Shown here piece after piece: positions 51,196 through 59,786 of a stretch of DNA of 64,000 nt. A program made the translations under genes and the position numbers. This DNA comes from Sulfuritalea sp. (GTDB lineage Bacteria > Pseudomonadota > Gammaproteobacteria > Burkholderiales > Rhodocyclaceae), in contig NZ_JAFLDR010000014.1 in assembly GCF_017302275.1 (NCBI RefSeq), positions 1-64,000 on the forward strand. The letters are read 5' to 3'. The stretch's first letter is position 1. Every line of letters starts with the position of its first letter. Under the pieces are notes generated by a model. That model saw nothing but the letters and a program-made list of their open reading frames with translations, was not told where the DNA came from and made no database searches.

Positions 51196-52248
51196 TCATA
51201 GTTCCGGGTACATGCGGCCGGGATTGAACACCCGGTAAGGGTCGAAGCTCTGCTTGAGGCGGCGGTGCACTTCCATCAGCGCGGGCTGGAGCGGCGCGAA
51301 TACGCCAGCCGCCTTGTCACCGCCGCGAAACAGCGTGGCATGCCCGCCCACGCGTGTTGCAAGCTCGCGAATGCGCAACGGATCGACATCGCCGCGCAGC
51401 CAGCGTTGCGCCCCGCCCCATTCGATCAGCGTAGTGCCGGGCAGGTCGAGCGGAGGCGCCACCGACGGCACCGAGAGCCGCCACAGCGGGACATCGCCGG
51501 CGAAATACTCCGCGTCCTGCTCGCGCAGCCCCTGCCAGAAGGCAACCGCTTCAACGCCATCAATCGCCTCGCCGCCGAGCCTGGCGCAAGCCGCCGACAC
51601 CGCCGCCTGCGCCCCGCTGAGCCGCAGCGTCAGCACGCCATCCTGCCAGCAGTTCGCCACCAGCGGCAGAGGCTGTCCGGCCCAGCGGTTGAGCGCCTCC
51701 AGTGCCTTGTCCTGCGGCATCTCGAAACGCAGGCTGGCGTCACCCGGCGGCACCGGCAGCACCTTGAGTGAAACCTCCAGGACCAGGCCGAGCGTACCCA
51801 GGCTGCCCGCGATCAGGCGCGAGACATCGAAACCGGCGACATTCTTCATCACCTCGCCGCCAAAGCGGTGCACCCGCCCTTCGCCATCCATCAGCTTGAC
51901 GCCGAGGACGAAGTCACGCATGCCGCCGACCGCTGCCCGGCGCGGCCCGGCCAGTCCGGCGGCCACCGCGCCGCCGACAGTCGCGGCACCGAAGTGTGGC
52001 GGCTCGCAGGCAAGGCATTGTTGCCGTGTCGCCAGCGCCGACTCCAGTTCCGCCAGCGGCGTACCGCAACGCGCGGTGATCACCAGCTCGGTCGGCTCGT
52101 AGCTGACGATGCCGGCATGGCCCGCGGTATCGAGCAAGTCGCCGCTGACCAGGCCACCGTAGAAATCCTTGCTGCCGCCACCGCGCAGGCGCAATGGTTT
52201 GCGCTCCAGGATGCGGGCGCGAAAGGCCTCGAGCATGACTTCACCCAT
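51196..52248 (-). CDS. glcE: Glycolate oxidase FAD-binding subunit
   Basis: The 350-residue protein starts MGEVMLEAFRARILERKPLR at the ATG overlapping the glcD stop. FAD-binding PCMH signatures are 'RLRGGGSKDFYGG', 'YEPTELVITARCGTPLAELESALATRQQCLACEPPHFGAATVGGAVAAGLAGPRRAAVGGMRDFVLGV' and the C-terminal 'RLKQSFDPYRVFNPGRMY'. It forms glycolate oxidase with GlcD and GlcF. The 'ESALATRQ' stretch coincides with a repeat-like sequence (52023-52044), though similar residues are normal here. Confidence 0.95.
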   Translation of the reverse strand: MGEVMLEAFRARILERKPLRLRGGGSKDFYGGLVSGDLLDTAGHAGIVSYEPTELVITARCGTPLAELESALATRQQCLACEPPHFGAATVGGAVAAGLAGPRRAAVGGMRDFVLGVKLMDGEGRVHRFGGEVMKNVAGFDVSRLIAGSLGTLGLVLEVSLKVLPVPPGDASLRFEMPQDKALEALNRWAGQPLPLVANCWQDGVLTLRLSGAQAAVSAACARLGGEAIDGVEAVAFWQGLREQDAEYFAGDVPLWRLSVPSVAPPLDLPGTTLIEWGGAQRWLRGDVDPLRIRELATRVGGHATLFRGGDKAAGVFAPLQPALMEVHRRLKQSFDPYRVFNPGRMYPEL

Positions 52249-53750
52249 CACAGGCGCTCCAGTTCCGGAAACTTCAGGTTGCCCCCATGCACGTGCATGC
52301 GGCCAAACTCGGCGCAACGGTGCAGCGTGGGAATGCCCTTCTCCGGGTTCAACAGCCCATCCGGATCGAAGGCGCGCTTGATCGCGTGGAACATGCGCAA
52401 TTCGTCGGAACCGAACTGGTCGCACATCGAGTTGATCTTTTCGTAGCCGACGCCGTGCTCGCCGGTGATGGTGCCGCCGAGGTCGACCGAAAGCTTGAGG
52501 ATTTCGGCGCCGAAGGCTTCGGTGCGTTCCAGTTCGCCGGGCACGTTGGCGTCGTAGAGGATCAACGGATGCAGGTTGCCGTCGCCGGCATGGAAGACGT
52601 TGATGCAGCGCAGGCGATACTTCTTTTCCATGGCATGGATCGCGGTCAGCATTTCGCCCAGACGCTTGCGCGGGATGGTGCCATCCATGCAGTAGTAATC
52701 CGGCGAAATACGCCCGGCGGCGGGAAACGCCGCCTTGCGCCCGGCCCAGAAGCGCAGGCGTTCGGCTTCCGACTGGGATACGCGAAGCTCTGTCGCGCCG
52801 CTGGTTTCCAGCACGGCTTTCATGCGGCCGATTTCCTCCGCCACCTCCTCCGCCGTGCCATCGGACTCGCAGAGCAGGATAGCCTCGGCGTTGAGGTCGT
52901 AACCGGCCTTGACATAGGGTTCGACGGCGGCGGTCGCCGGCTTGTCCATCATTTCCAGGCCGGCCGGGATGATGCCGGCGGCGATCACGGCGGCCACTGC
53001 GTCGCCGGCCTTCATGATGTCGTCGAAACTGGCCATGATGACCTGCGCGAGTTCCGGTTTGGGCACCAGCTTGACGGTGACTTCGGTCACCACGGCGAGC
53101 ATGCCTTCGGAACCGATGGCCAGCGCCAGCAGGTCATAGCCGGGAGCATCCAGCGCATGGTTGCCGAACTCGACGATGTCGCCGACGACCGTCACCGCGC
53201 GCACCCGCAGCACGTTGTGCACCGTCAGGCCGTACTTGAGGCAATGCACGCCGCCGGAATTTTCGGCCACGTTGCCGCCAATGGAACAGGCGATCTGCGA
53301 GCTCGGATCGGGCGCGTAGTAGAGGCCGAGCGGCGCGGCGGCTTCGGAGATGGCCAGGTTGCGCACGCCGGGCTGCACCACGGCGACGCGGGCGACCGGG
53401 TCCACGTGGAGGATCTTCCGCATCTTGGCCAGCGACAGCACGACGCCCTGCGGATGCGGCAAGGCGCCCGCCGAAAGACCGGTCCCGGCGCCGCGCGCGA
53501 CGATGGGGGCGCCGGCGGCGCGGCAGGCCTTGATCGCCGCAACCACCTGGTCCTCGGTTTCGGGCAGGGCGACGGCGATCGGCACCTGTCGATAGGCCGA
53601 GAGGCCATCGCATTCATAGGGCTTCAGGTCTTCCTCGGCGGACAGCAGTCCGCTGGCCGGCAGGCAGCGCGCGAGTTCCGCGAGCAGTGAGGCGCGATCG
53701 ATTCCGGAAAAATCCTGGGCGACATCGGCAGAGTGTTCTCGCTGGGTCAT
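52248..53750 (-). CDS. glcD: Glycolate oxidase catalytic subunit
   Basis: The 500-residue FAD enzyme oxidises glycolate (and D-lactate) to glyoxylate. It has the PCMH flavin domain ('PIVARGAGTGLSAGALPHPQGVVLSLAKMRKIL', 'SSQIACSIGGNVAENSGGVHCLKYGLTVHNVL') and the C-terminal domain with 'NVFHAGDGNLHPLILYD' and 'GTITGEHGVGYEKINSM'. It overlaps glcE and the glycerate kinase gene by 4 bp each. Confidence 0.97.
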   Translation of the reverse strand: MTQREHSADVAQDFSGIDRASLLAELARCLPASGLLSAEEDLKPYECDGLSAYRQVPIAVALPETEDQVVAAIKACRAAGAPIVARGAGTGLSAGALPHPQGVVLSLAKMRKILHVDPVARVAVVQPGVRNLAISEAAAPLGLYYAPDPSSQIACSIGGNVAENSGGVHCLKYGLTVHNVLRVRAVTVVGDIVEFGNHALDAPGYDLLALAIGSEGMLAVVTEVTVKLVPKPELAQVIMASFDDIMKAGDAVAAVIAAGIIPAGLEMMDKPATAAVEPYVKAGYDLNAEAILLCESDGTAEEVAEEIGRMKAVLETSGATELRVSQSEAERLRFWAGRKAAFPAAGRISPDYYCMDGTIPRKRLGEMLTAIHAMEKKYRLRCINVFHAGDGNLHPLILYDANVPGELERTEAFGAEILKLSVDLGGTITGEHGVGYEKINSMCDQFGSDELRMFHAIKRAFDPDGLLNPEKGIPTLHRCAEFGRMHVHGGNLKFPELERL

Positions 53751-55039
53751 GGCTGGCCTTGTTCAGGTTGGATCAGGATCGCCCTGAAGTCATTCACGTT
53801 GGTGCGCGTCGGTCCGGTGACGACCAGGTCGCCAAGCGCGGCGAATGCACCGAACGCGTCATTGTCGACCAGGCGCGCCCGCAAATCAATTCCCGCCGCG
53901 GCGGCGCGCGCCGGCGTGTCGGGCAACAGCAGGGCACCGGCATTTTCCTCGGAGCCGTCGATGCCGTCGGTGTCGGCGGCGATGGCGTGGATGCCGGCAT
54001 GGCCGTCGAGTGCCAGCGCCAGCCCAAGCAGGAATTCCGCATTGCGCCCGCCACGCCCCGTGCCGCGCATGGTGACGGTGGTCTCGCCGCCGGAGAGCAG
54101 CACACAGGGGCCTCGCAGCGGCTGGCCGTGTTCCGCGCAGGAGCGCGCGATGCCACCCAGAACGCGCGCAACTTCGCGCGCTTCACCCTCGATGGCGTCG
54201 CCCAGCACCAGCGGCGTGATGCCCTGGCGTCGCGCCAGCTCGGCCGCCGCGGCGAGCGAACCCTGCGCCGTGGCGACGATGTGGGCGTCACAACGCGTGA
54301 AGCCGGGATCGCCCGGCTTGGGTGTCTCGGCACGTCCGGCGGCGAGCGCCGCGCGCGCCACGGCGGGCAGTTCGATGCGGTAGCGATCGACGATTTCCAG
54401 TGCATCGGCGCAGCTGGTCGGGTCGGGCACCGTCGGCCCGGATGCGATGGTGGACATGTCGTCGCCGGGCACGTCCGAGATCGCCAGGGTCAAGACGCGC
54501 GCCGGCGCAGCGGCGAGCGCCAGGCGGCCGCCCTTGATTGCCGAGAGGTGCTTGCGCACGCAGTTGATTTCGGCGATGTTGGCGCCGCAGGCGAGCAAGG
54601 CTCTGGTCACCGCACGTTTGTCGTCGAGCATGATGCCGTCCATCGGCGCCGCCAGCAGGGCCGAACCGCCGCCGGACAGCAGCACCAGCACCAGGTCATT
54701 GGCGCCGAGGCCCTGCACGGCGCGCAGCAGGCGCTGCGCCGCCTGTTGCCCCGCCGCGTCGGGCGTGGGATGCGCGGCCTCGACCACCTCGACGCGCTGC
54801 GTCGGCAAGCCGTGTCCGTAGCGCGTGACGACGATGCCGGAGAGCTGTTCGACATCGCCGCGCCAATGGGTTTCGACAGCGCGCGCCATGGCCGCCGCCG
54901 CCTTGCCGGCGCCGACCACCACGGTGCGCCCGCGCGGCGGCTCCGGCAGCCACGCCGGCAGGCAATGTGCAGGATCGGCCGCGGCGACGGCCGCATCGAA
55001 CAGGTCGCGCAGCAGGGCGCGCTGGTGCAGGTAGCTCAT
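53747..55039 (-). CDS. Glycerate 2-kinase (GckA/TtuD, MOFRL family)
   Basis: The 430-residue protein phosphorylates D-glycerate to 2-phosphoglycerate. It contains 'RTVVVGAGKAAAAMARAVE', 'LVLVLLSGGGSALLAAP', 'INCVRKHLSAIKGGRLA', 'TLAISDVPGDDMSTIASGPTVPDPT' and the MOFRL C-terminus 'VLLSGGETTVTMRGTGRGGRNAEFLLGLAL' and 'IAADTDGIDGSEENAGALL'. The Met at 55039 (MSYLHQRALL) is chosen. It ends in a 4-bp overlap with glcD. Confidence 0.95.
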   Translation of the reverse strand: MSYLHQRALLRDLFDAAVAAADPAHCLPAWLPEPPRGRTVVVGAGKAAAAMARAVETHWRGDVEQLSGIVVTRYGHGLPTQRVEVVEAAHPTPDAAGQQAAQRLLRAVQGLGANDLVLVLLSGGGSALLAAPMDGIMLDDKRAVTRALLACGANIAEINCVRKHLSAIKGGRLALAAAPARVLTLAISDVPGDDMSTIASGPTVPDPTSCADALEIVDRYRIELPAVARAALAAGRAETPKPGDPGFTRCDAHIVATAQGSLAAAAELARRQGITPLVLGDAIEGEAREVARVLGGIARSCAEHGQPLRGPCVLLSGGETTVTMRGTGRGGRNAEFLLGLALALDGHAGIHAIAADTDGIDGSEENAGALLLPDTPARAAAAGIDLRARLVDNDAFGAFAALGDLVVTGPTRTNVNDFRAILIQPEQGQP

Positions 55040-55061
55040 CGGAAGTCCCTGCGGACGGCGC

Positions 55062-55838
55062 TCATCGCCGCGCCTCCATCCAGCCAAAGCTGCCTTCGGT
55101 CGCGGCGCTGGGCCTGTATTCGCAGCCGACCCATCCGGCATAGCCGATGCGATCGAGATGGTCGAGCAGGAAGGGAAAATTGATCTCGCCGGTACCCGGT
55201 TCGTGGCGCCCGGGATTGTCGGCCAGTTGCACGTGCCCGATGCGCGGCAGATTTTCCTGCAGCCGCCGTGCCAAATCGCCCTCCATGACCTGGGCATGGT
55301 AGATGTCGAACTGGAGGCGCAGGTTTTCGTGGCCGACGTCGGCGATTACGGCGAGGCCGGCGTCCGTGGTGTTGACCAGGAAACCCGGCGTGTCGCGCGT
55401 GTTGAGCGGCTCCAGCAGCAGTTCGATGCCGGCGCGGCGGGTCACCGCGGCGGCGAAGCGCAGGTTTTCCACCAGGGTTTCGCGCGTCTTCGCCGACCCC
55501 GCCTCCAGCGGAGGGATTCCGGCCAGGCAGTTGAGGCGCGAGCAACCCAGCAGGCGCGCATAGTCAATGGCCATGCCGACGCCGTCCTGGAACTCGGCAA
55601 TGCGTCGCGGATGGCAGGCGATGCCGCGCTCGCCGGCGGCCCAGTCGCCGGCCGGCAGATTGAACAGAACCACCTCGACGCCCGAGGTCAGCACCACCTC
55701 GGCCAGCGCGGCGCGGTCGAACTCGTAGGGGAAATGAAACTCGACCGCGCCGAAGCCCGCCGCCCGCGCCGCCGCAAAACGCTCGAAAAACGGGCGTTCC
55801 GTGAACAGGAATGACAGGTTCGCGGCAAAACGGGGCAT
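55062..55838 (-). CDS. hyi: Hydroxypyruvate isomerase, copy 2
   Basis: The 258-residue TIM barrel begins MPRFAANLSFLFTERPFFER and shows 'AVEFHFPYEFDRAALAE', 'NLPAGDWAAGERGIACHPRR', 'ELLLEPLNTRDTPGFLVNTT', 'QFDIYHAQVMEGDL', 'QLADNPGRHEPGTGEINF' and 'GWVGCEYRP'. It is a clear paralogue of the gene at 17421-18215 but differs in many positions, so the duplication is old or one copy was acquired. It heads the glycerate kinase-glcDEF operon, 22 bp upstream of the kinase gene. Confidence 0.93.
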   Translation of the reverse strand: MPRFAANLSFLFTERPFFERFAAARAAGFGAVEFHFPYEFDRAALAEVVLTSGVEVVLFNLPAGDWAAGERGIACHPRRIAEFQDGVGMAIDYARLLGCSRLNCLAGIPPLEAGSAKTRETLVENLRFAAAVTRRAGIELLLEPLNTRDTPGFLVNTTDAGLAVIADVGHENLRLQFDIYHAQVMEGDLARRLQENLPRIGHVQLADNPGRHEPGTGEINFPFLLDHLDRIGYAGWVGCEYRPSAATEGSFGWMEARR

Positions 55839-55850
55839 GCGCCGATTATA

Positions 55851-55938
55851 TGTCCCCGATGCCCGCCATCGGGGACGGTATCCCCTTGTGGGACATGTCC
55901 CCGATACTCACCATCAGGTACGGTATCCGCGCAAGTCC
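55851..55938. repeat. ACGGTATCCCC repeat family, two tandem units
   Basis: Two ~45-bp units each begin ATGTCCCCGAT and contain ACGGTATCC (the first with CCCTTGTGGGAC). They lie 13 bp upstream of the hyi copy 2 start and before the cytochrome b561 gene. The same pattern occurs at 61686-61767 and, in a looser form, at 11909-11943. Confidence 0.6.
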
Positions 55939-56107
55939 GCACCGGATCGAAGTGTCCCTGATTACCCCATGGGCACCAAGGTTCCTGTCGAAACATGGCA
56001 TATTGTTGCCGATCCGGCAGCAGTCTATTGAAGGCTTGCCTATTTGCCGCCCATTCCCGGCCGGGTAAAGTGCAGACCCTGACTTGCCATTGTCCTTGAC
56101 GCCACCC

Positions 56108-56686
56108 ATGAATTCGGCAATCCCGCATTCGCAAACCGGCTATACCCACACCGCCATCGGCCTGCACTGGCTGATCGGCATCGCGATCGTCGGCACCTTC
56201 GCGCTCGGCCTCTACATGCACGAACTGCCGCTGTCGCCGCAGAAGCTCAAGCTCTATTCCTGGCACAAGTGGGCCGGCGTGACTATCTTCCTGTTCGCCC
56301 TGCTGCGCCTGACATGGCGTGTTTCACACCGGCCCCCCGCGTTGCCCGCCGGGATGCCCGGCTGGCAACGCAGCGCCGCCGAAGCGACCCACGTGCTGCT
56401 CTACCTGCTGATGTTCGCCGTGCCGCTGTCGGGCTGGCTGATGAGTTCGGCCAAGGGTTTCCCGACCGTCTGGTTCGGCGTTCTGCCGCTGCCCGACCTG
56501 TTGCAGAAGGACACCGACCTCGGCGACCTGCTGCAACAGATGCACAAGTTGCTCAACTTCACCCTGGCGGGACTGGTCGCGACGCATGCCGGTGCCGCGC
56601 TCAAGCACCATTTCCTCGACCGCGACGAGATCCTCGCGCGCATGCTGCCTTTCCTCGGCAGATCCAAGAACGGAGAACGCAAATGA
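56108..56686 (+). CDS. Cytochrome b561 family membrane protein
   Basis: The 192-residue protein has four helices with heme-ligand histidines in 'YTHTAIGLHWLIGIAIVGTFALGLYMHELP', 'KLYSWHKWAGVTIFLFALLRLTWR', 'ATHVLLYLLMFAVPLSGWLMSSA' and 'LLQQMHKLLNFTLAGLVATHAGAALKHHFLDRDEIL'. CybB-type b561 proteins move electrons between quinol and oxidants such as superoxide. It overlaps the first YceI gene by 4 bp, a common b561-YceI pairing. Confidence 0.93.
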   Translation: MNSAIPHSQTGYTHTAIGLHWLIGIAIVGTFALGLYMHELPLSPQKLKLYSWHKWAGVTIFLFALLRLTWRVSHRPPALPAGMPGWQRSAAEATHVLLYLLMFAVPLSGWLMSSAKGFPTVWFGVLPLPDLLQKDTDLGDLLQQMHKLLNFTLAGLVATHAGAALKHHFLDRDEILARMLPFLGRSKNGERK

Positions 56687-57255
56687 AGTTCCGCCTGCCC
56701 GGCCTTGCCCTCGCCGCGATCCTGATCACCGCCCCGGCGGCCCAGGCCGTGGAGTTCACCCAGTACCAGCACGGCAAGAGCTCGCTCGCCTTCGTGTACA
56801 AGCAGATGAACGTGCCGGTCGACGGCCAGTTCAAGAGCTTCCGCGCCAGGCTTGCCTTCGATCCGTCCAAGCCGACCGCCGCCAGGGCGGAATTCGAGAT
56901 CGACCTGGCCAGCGTCGATGCCGGCTCGAAGGATGCCAACGACGAGGTGGCCGGCAAGGCCTGGTTCGACACCAAGGCGTTTCCGGTCGCCCGTTTTGTC
57001 GCGACCTCGGTCAAGCCGCTGGGCAACAACCGCTACGAGGTCGCCGGCAAGATGAGCATCAAGGGCAAGACCCAGGACCTCAGCACGCCGGTCACCGTCA
57101 CCCAGCAGGGCAGCAACGCGACCTTCGACGGCAGTCTGGTGCTCAAGCGCGCCGACTACGGAATCGGCGACGGTATCTGGGCCGACTTCGGCACCGTCGC
57201 CAACGAAATTCAGATCAAGTTCCGACTGGTGGCCAGCGCAGCGGCCGCCAAATAA
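56683..57255 (+). CDS. YceI-family periplasmic lipid-binding protein, copy 1
   Basis: The 190-residue protein MKFRLPGLALAAILITAPAA has a signal peptide, then the YceI lipocalin-like fold: 'KSSLAFVYKQMNVPVDGQFKSFRARLAFDPSKPTAARAEFEIDLASVDAG', 'WFDTKAFPVARFVATSVKPLGNNRYEVAGKMSIKGKTQDLSTPVTV', 'GSLVLKRADYGIGDGIWAD'. YceI proteins bind polyisoprenoids or quinone-like lipids. It overlaps the b561 gene by ATGA. Confidence 0.94.
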   Translation: MKFRLPGLALAAILITAPAAQAVEFTQYQHGKSSLAFVYKQMNVPVDGQFKSFRARLAFDPSKPTAARAEFEIDLASVDAGSKDANDEVAGKAWFDTKAFPVARFVATSVKPLGNNRYEVAGKMSIKGKTQDLSTPVTVTQQGSNATFDGSLVLKRADYGIGDGIWADFGTVANEIQIKFRLVASAAAAK

Positions 57256-57281
57256 ACCAACCCACCCTCAGGAGCAGACCC

Positions 57282-57857
57282 ATGAACAAACTTGCCATCG
57301 TCGCCGCCGCAGCCCTACTCAGCGCCTTCTCGGCATCGGCCTTCGCCGCACCCGAGACCTTCAACGTCGAACCGACCCATACTTATCCGCGCTTCGAATA
57401 CAACCACTTCGGCTACTCGAACCAGCAGCAGCGTTTTGACAGGACCAGCGGCAAGATCGTGCTCGACCGCGGCGCCCACACCGGCTCGGTGGATGTGACG
57501 ATCGACGCCACGTCGGTCAATACCGGCTATGCGCTATTCAACCAGCACATCCAGGCCGAGGACTATTTCGACACCGCCAGGTTTCCGACCATCACCTTCA
57601 AATCCACCAAGGTCAAGTTCGAAGGCGGCAAGCCGGTCGCGGTCGATGGCAACCTGACCATCAAGGGTGTCACCAGGCCGGTGACGCTGACCGTGACGTC
57701 CTTCCATTCCATGCCGCACCCGATGCTGAAGAAGGATGCCATCGGCGCCAACGCGACCACCAGGGTCAAGCGCTCGGACTTCAACATGGGCAAGAACGTG
57801 CCTTACGTCAGCGACGAAGTCAGCCTGACGATCGCGGTCGAAGCCATCAAGGAATAA
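57282..57857 (+). CDS. YceI-family periplasmic lipid-binding protein, copy 2
   Basis: The 191-residue protein MNKLAIVAAAALLSAFSASA has a signal peptide ending 'FAAPETFNVEPTHTYPRFEYNHFGYSNQQQRFDRTSGKIVLD'. 'AEDYFDTARFPTITFKSTKVKFEGGKPVAVDGNLTIKGVTRPVTLTVTSF' and 'IGANATTRVKRSDFNMGKNVPYVSDEVSLTI' are classic YceI. A CAGGAG site precedes it. It is closer to E. coli YceI than copy 1, so the two are not a recent duplication. Confidence 0.95.
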   Translation: MNKLAIVAAAALLSAFSASAFAAPETFNVEPTHTYPRFEYNHFGYSNQQQRFDRTSGKIVLDRGAHTGSVDVTIDATSVNTGYALFNQHIQAEDYFDTARFPTITFKSTKVKFEGGKPVAVDGNLTIKGVTRPVTLTVTSFHSMPHPMLKKDAIGANATTRVKRSDFNMGKNVPYVSDEVSLTIAVEAIKE

Positions 57858-57878
57858 GCGCCGAACGGCACGCGGCAC

Positions 57879-58910
57879 CTACAGCGCGAACGTGCCCGTT
57901 TGGTGGGAGAGCGCCTCGATGGCGCTTTCGTCCATGGTCAGCAGGCGCCGGCCAAGCGCTGCGAAATGGGCCTGTCCCGCGTCGGCCGCCGCCGCAAGGA
58001 TCGCCGTGTCGCCGGCGCCGACTCTTGAGCTGTAGGCCGCATGGAGCCGCGGAAACATATCGCGCCGCAATCCATCGAAGGTCGAAAACCAGAAGTGCAG
58101 CGAATCGACCGAGCCGCGCCGCAGCAGCGCCGGCAGCGTGACGAGGCAATCGGCCAGGTTGTCCTTCACGCCACGCGCGAAGATCTCGGCGCGCTTGCCG
58201 CGCAGCCGCGCCAGCATTTCCGGCCACGATTCGCCCAGCATGCGGCCGGCCGCGAGTTCGCCCTCCTCGTGCAGCACCAGGGTCTCGATTTCACCCTCGG
58301 TCATGCGCTCGATCGCTGCCAGCGGATCGACATCAAAACCATACGCCAGCAACGCCGACTTCAGGGCACCGTCCTGCTGCTTGACGTTCCAGCCCTCGGC
58401 CTTTTCCCACAGCCACTGGCGCAGCGCCTCGCGCCTGACGATCAGCATTTCGCCCTGCGAGGCGGCCGGTATCGCCGCCACGTCGCGCGCATATTCGCAA
58501 CCGCAGACCAGGAGGCGCGCCGCTCCGCGCTGCTCGTCGCGATCGAGCCGGCCGAGGAAGAAGTGCGGCTTGTGGAAGCGGCCGATGCCGGCGCCATAGA
58601 CCAGCCCGCTGCCCGCCAAGGCCGCATTGACCCGCGGCGCATCGAAGGGATCGTAGTCGCTGCCGCCCAGCGGCAAGCGGACGAAATCGTCGTCGGCCAG
58701 GCTTTCCCAGCGCGCCTCGCGTTCGGCGATCCAGCGTCCCACCTCGTCACGCGCCGGCGCGACGCCATGGGGCAGGTCATGCTCCCAGCGATAGAACTCG
58801 CGCATGCCGAGCAGGTAGGTGCACAGGCTGACATCGCGCGCATGGCGGGCGTCGGCGATGTCGCAATTGGTCTGCACCGCGCTGACGAGTTCGGCCATTC
58901 CGGTGATCAT
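57879..58910 (-). CDS. Conserved uncharacterised protein (Sfum_1244-like), with in-frame repeat copy
   Basis: The 343-residue soluble protein MITGMAELVSAVQTNCDIAD contains 'YLLGMREFYRWEHDLP', 'IAEREARWESLADDDFVRLPLGGSDYDPFDAPRVNAAL', 'YGAGIGRFHKPHFFLGRLDR' and 'LHEEGELAAGRMLGESWPEML'. I recall similar proteins named Sfum_1244 family; function unknown. The many conserved aromatic and acidic residues suggest an enzyme. Residues about 295-303 (RVGAGDTAI) are encoded by a copy of the ~26-bp repeat (58001-58026). It overlaps the next gene upstream by 4 bp. Confidence 0.8.
   Translation of the reverse strand: MITGMAELVSAVQTNCDIADARHARDVSLCTYLLGMREFYRWEHDLPHGVAPARDEVGRWIAEREARWESLADDDFVRLPLGGSDYDPFDAPRVNAALAGSGLVYGAGIGRFHKPHFFLGRLDRDEQRGAARLLVCGCEYARDVAAIPAASQGEMLIVRREALRQWLWEKAEGWNVKQQDGALKSALLAYGFDVDPLAAIERMTEGEIETLVLHEEGELAAGRMLGESWPEMLARLRGKRAEIFARGVKDNLADCLVTLPALLRRGSVDSLHFWFSTFDGLRRDMFPRLHAAYSSRVGAGDTAILAAAADAGQAHFAALGRRLLTMDESAIEALSHQTGTFAL
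58001..58026 (-). repeat. ~26-bp dispersed repeat inside the Sfum_1244-like gene
   Basis: On the minus strand AAGAGTCGGCGCCGGCGACA then CGGCGA, two changes from the trpC copy. It is read in the same frame as in trpC (RVGAGDTA). Confidence 0.85.
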
Positions 58911-59356
58911 TCCGTACCCCCCGGGCGGCGCCGGCGCGGCTTCCAGGCCGCGATACCCTTGACGACTTCCGAGAACGGCAATTCGTCCAGGTCGGCATAC
59001 TGTTCGCGCGCCAGGCGCACCAGGCGCCGCACGTTGGGCGCGATCGCATCCGCGTCGAGCAGGGCCTTGAGGCCATCGAGCCCGCCGCACTGGATCTTCA
59101 TCACCATCGCGTGCGGCAGGATGCGCTGGGTGGCCGTGAGGCCAAGCGCAAAAGTCGATTTCTGGCGCAGCAGCTCGGACATCCGACCGCAGGCCAGGTG
59201 CGCCGCAGGCTGGGTACAGGCCACGCTCTCGCGCTCGGCGATCTGCAGGCTGATCGCCAGTTCGCACACCGCGTGGCGTGCCAGCAAGACGCGCTCGAAC
59301 ACGCAGGGCAGGCGATTGACATCGCCCTTCAGGTTGCGAAACGCGATCTCATCCAC
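58907..59356 (-). CDS. Conserved uncharacterised protein, partner of the Sfum_1244-like gene
   Basis: The 149-residue protein MDEIAFRNLKGDVNRLPCVF continues 'ERVLLARHAVCELAISLQIAERESVACTQPAAHLACGRMSELLRQKSTFALGLTATQRILPHAMVMKIQCGGLDGL'. Four cysteines (in LPCVF, AVCEL, VACTQP, LACGR) plus one in IQCGG could bind a metal or cluster. I do not recognise the family. Coupling by ATGA to the larger gene indicates a two-gene system of unknown role. Confidence 0.78.
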   Translation of the reverse strand: MDEIAFRNLKGDVNRLPCVFERVLLARHAVCELAISLQIAERESVACTQPAAHLACGRMSELLRQKSTFALGLTATQRILPHAMVMKIQCGGLDGLKALLDADAIAPNVRRLVRLAREQYADLDELPFSEVVKGIAAWKPRRRRPGGTE

Positions 59357-59391
59357 GATGCAGGGTGGGTCATCGAGACCTTGGGCGTTTT

Positions 59392-59544
59392 CATGAAACG
59401 CACCACCAGGCGCGCATGGCGATCACCGAGCGAAGCGAGTTAGCCAGTAGCCCCGCCTTGGGGCTGGGATGGCCGTGGGGGCCTTCAATTCGCCTTTTGC
59501 ATGTTTCATCATCGGCGGTTGTCTCGCACTGCAACAAGCGCTAG
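59392..59544. repeat. ~150-bp interspersed element, copy B
   Basis: It begins ATGAAACGC, contains CGAGCGAAGCGAG and an AGCCCC-GCCTT-GGGGCT hairpin, then GGCCTTCAATTCGCC, ATGTTTCATCATC and ends AAGCGCTAG. The blocks, their order and spacing match 29811-29961 despite base changes. The last bases run into the stop codon of the small gene at 59541. Confidence 0.6.
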
Positions 59545-59774
59545 TACTCCTCTCCGGTCATCGGGTCCTCGCCGCGCGGTTCGTTGAGGAGTTCTTCCGC
59601 GCGCAGTTCGTTCTCGGCGAAGATGGTCTTGACCAGTTCGCCGGGAGCGAGGTCGGTCTCGCGGCGCAAGCGCTTGGCCTCGTTCGATGCGTCCTTGAAG
59701 GCATCGAACTGGCTGATCTTCGCCAATTGGCGCACGGGTCCCAGCGGTGTGACTCGATAGATGAAATAGGGCAT
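59541..59774 (-). CDS. Small conserved hypothetical protein
   Basis: The 77-residue protein MPYFIYRVTPLGPVRQLAKI continues with a highly charged helix 'DAFKDASNEAKRLRRETDLAPGELVKTIFAENELRAEELLNEPRGEDPMTGEEY'. It is soluble and without a recognised domain. It follows the S24 gene by 12 bp and ends the HTH-ferredoxin/S24 operon. Confidence 0.75.
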   Translation of the reverse strand: MPYFIYRVTPLGPVRQLAKISQFDAFKDASNEAKRLRRETDLAPGELVKTIFAENELRAEELLNEPRGEDPMTGEEY

Positions 59775-59786
59775 GGAAGGATACTT

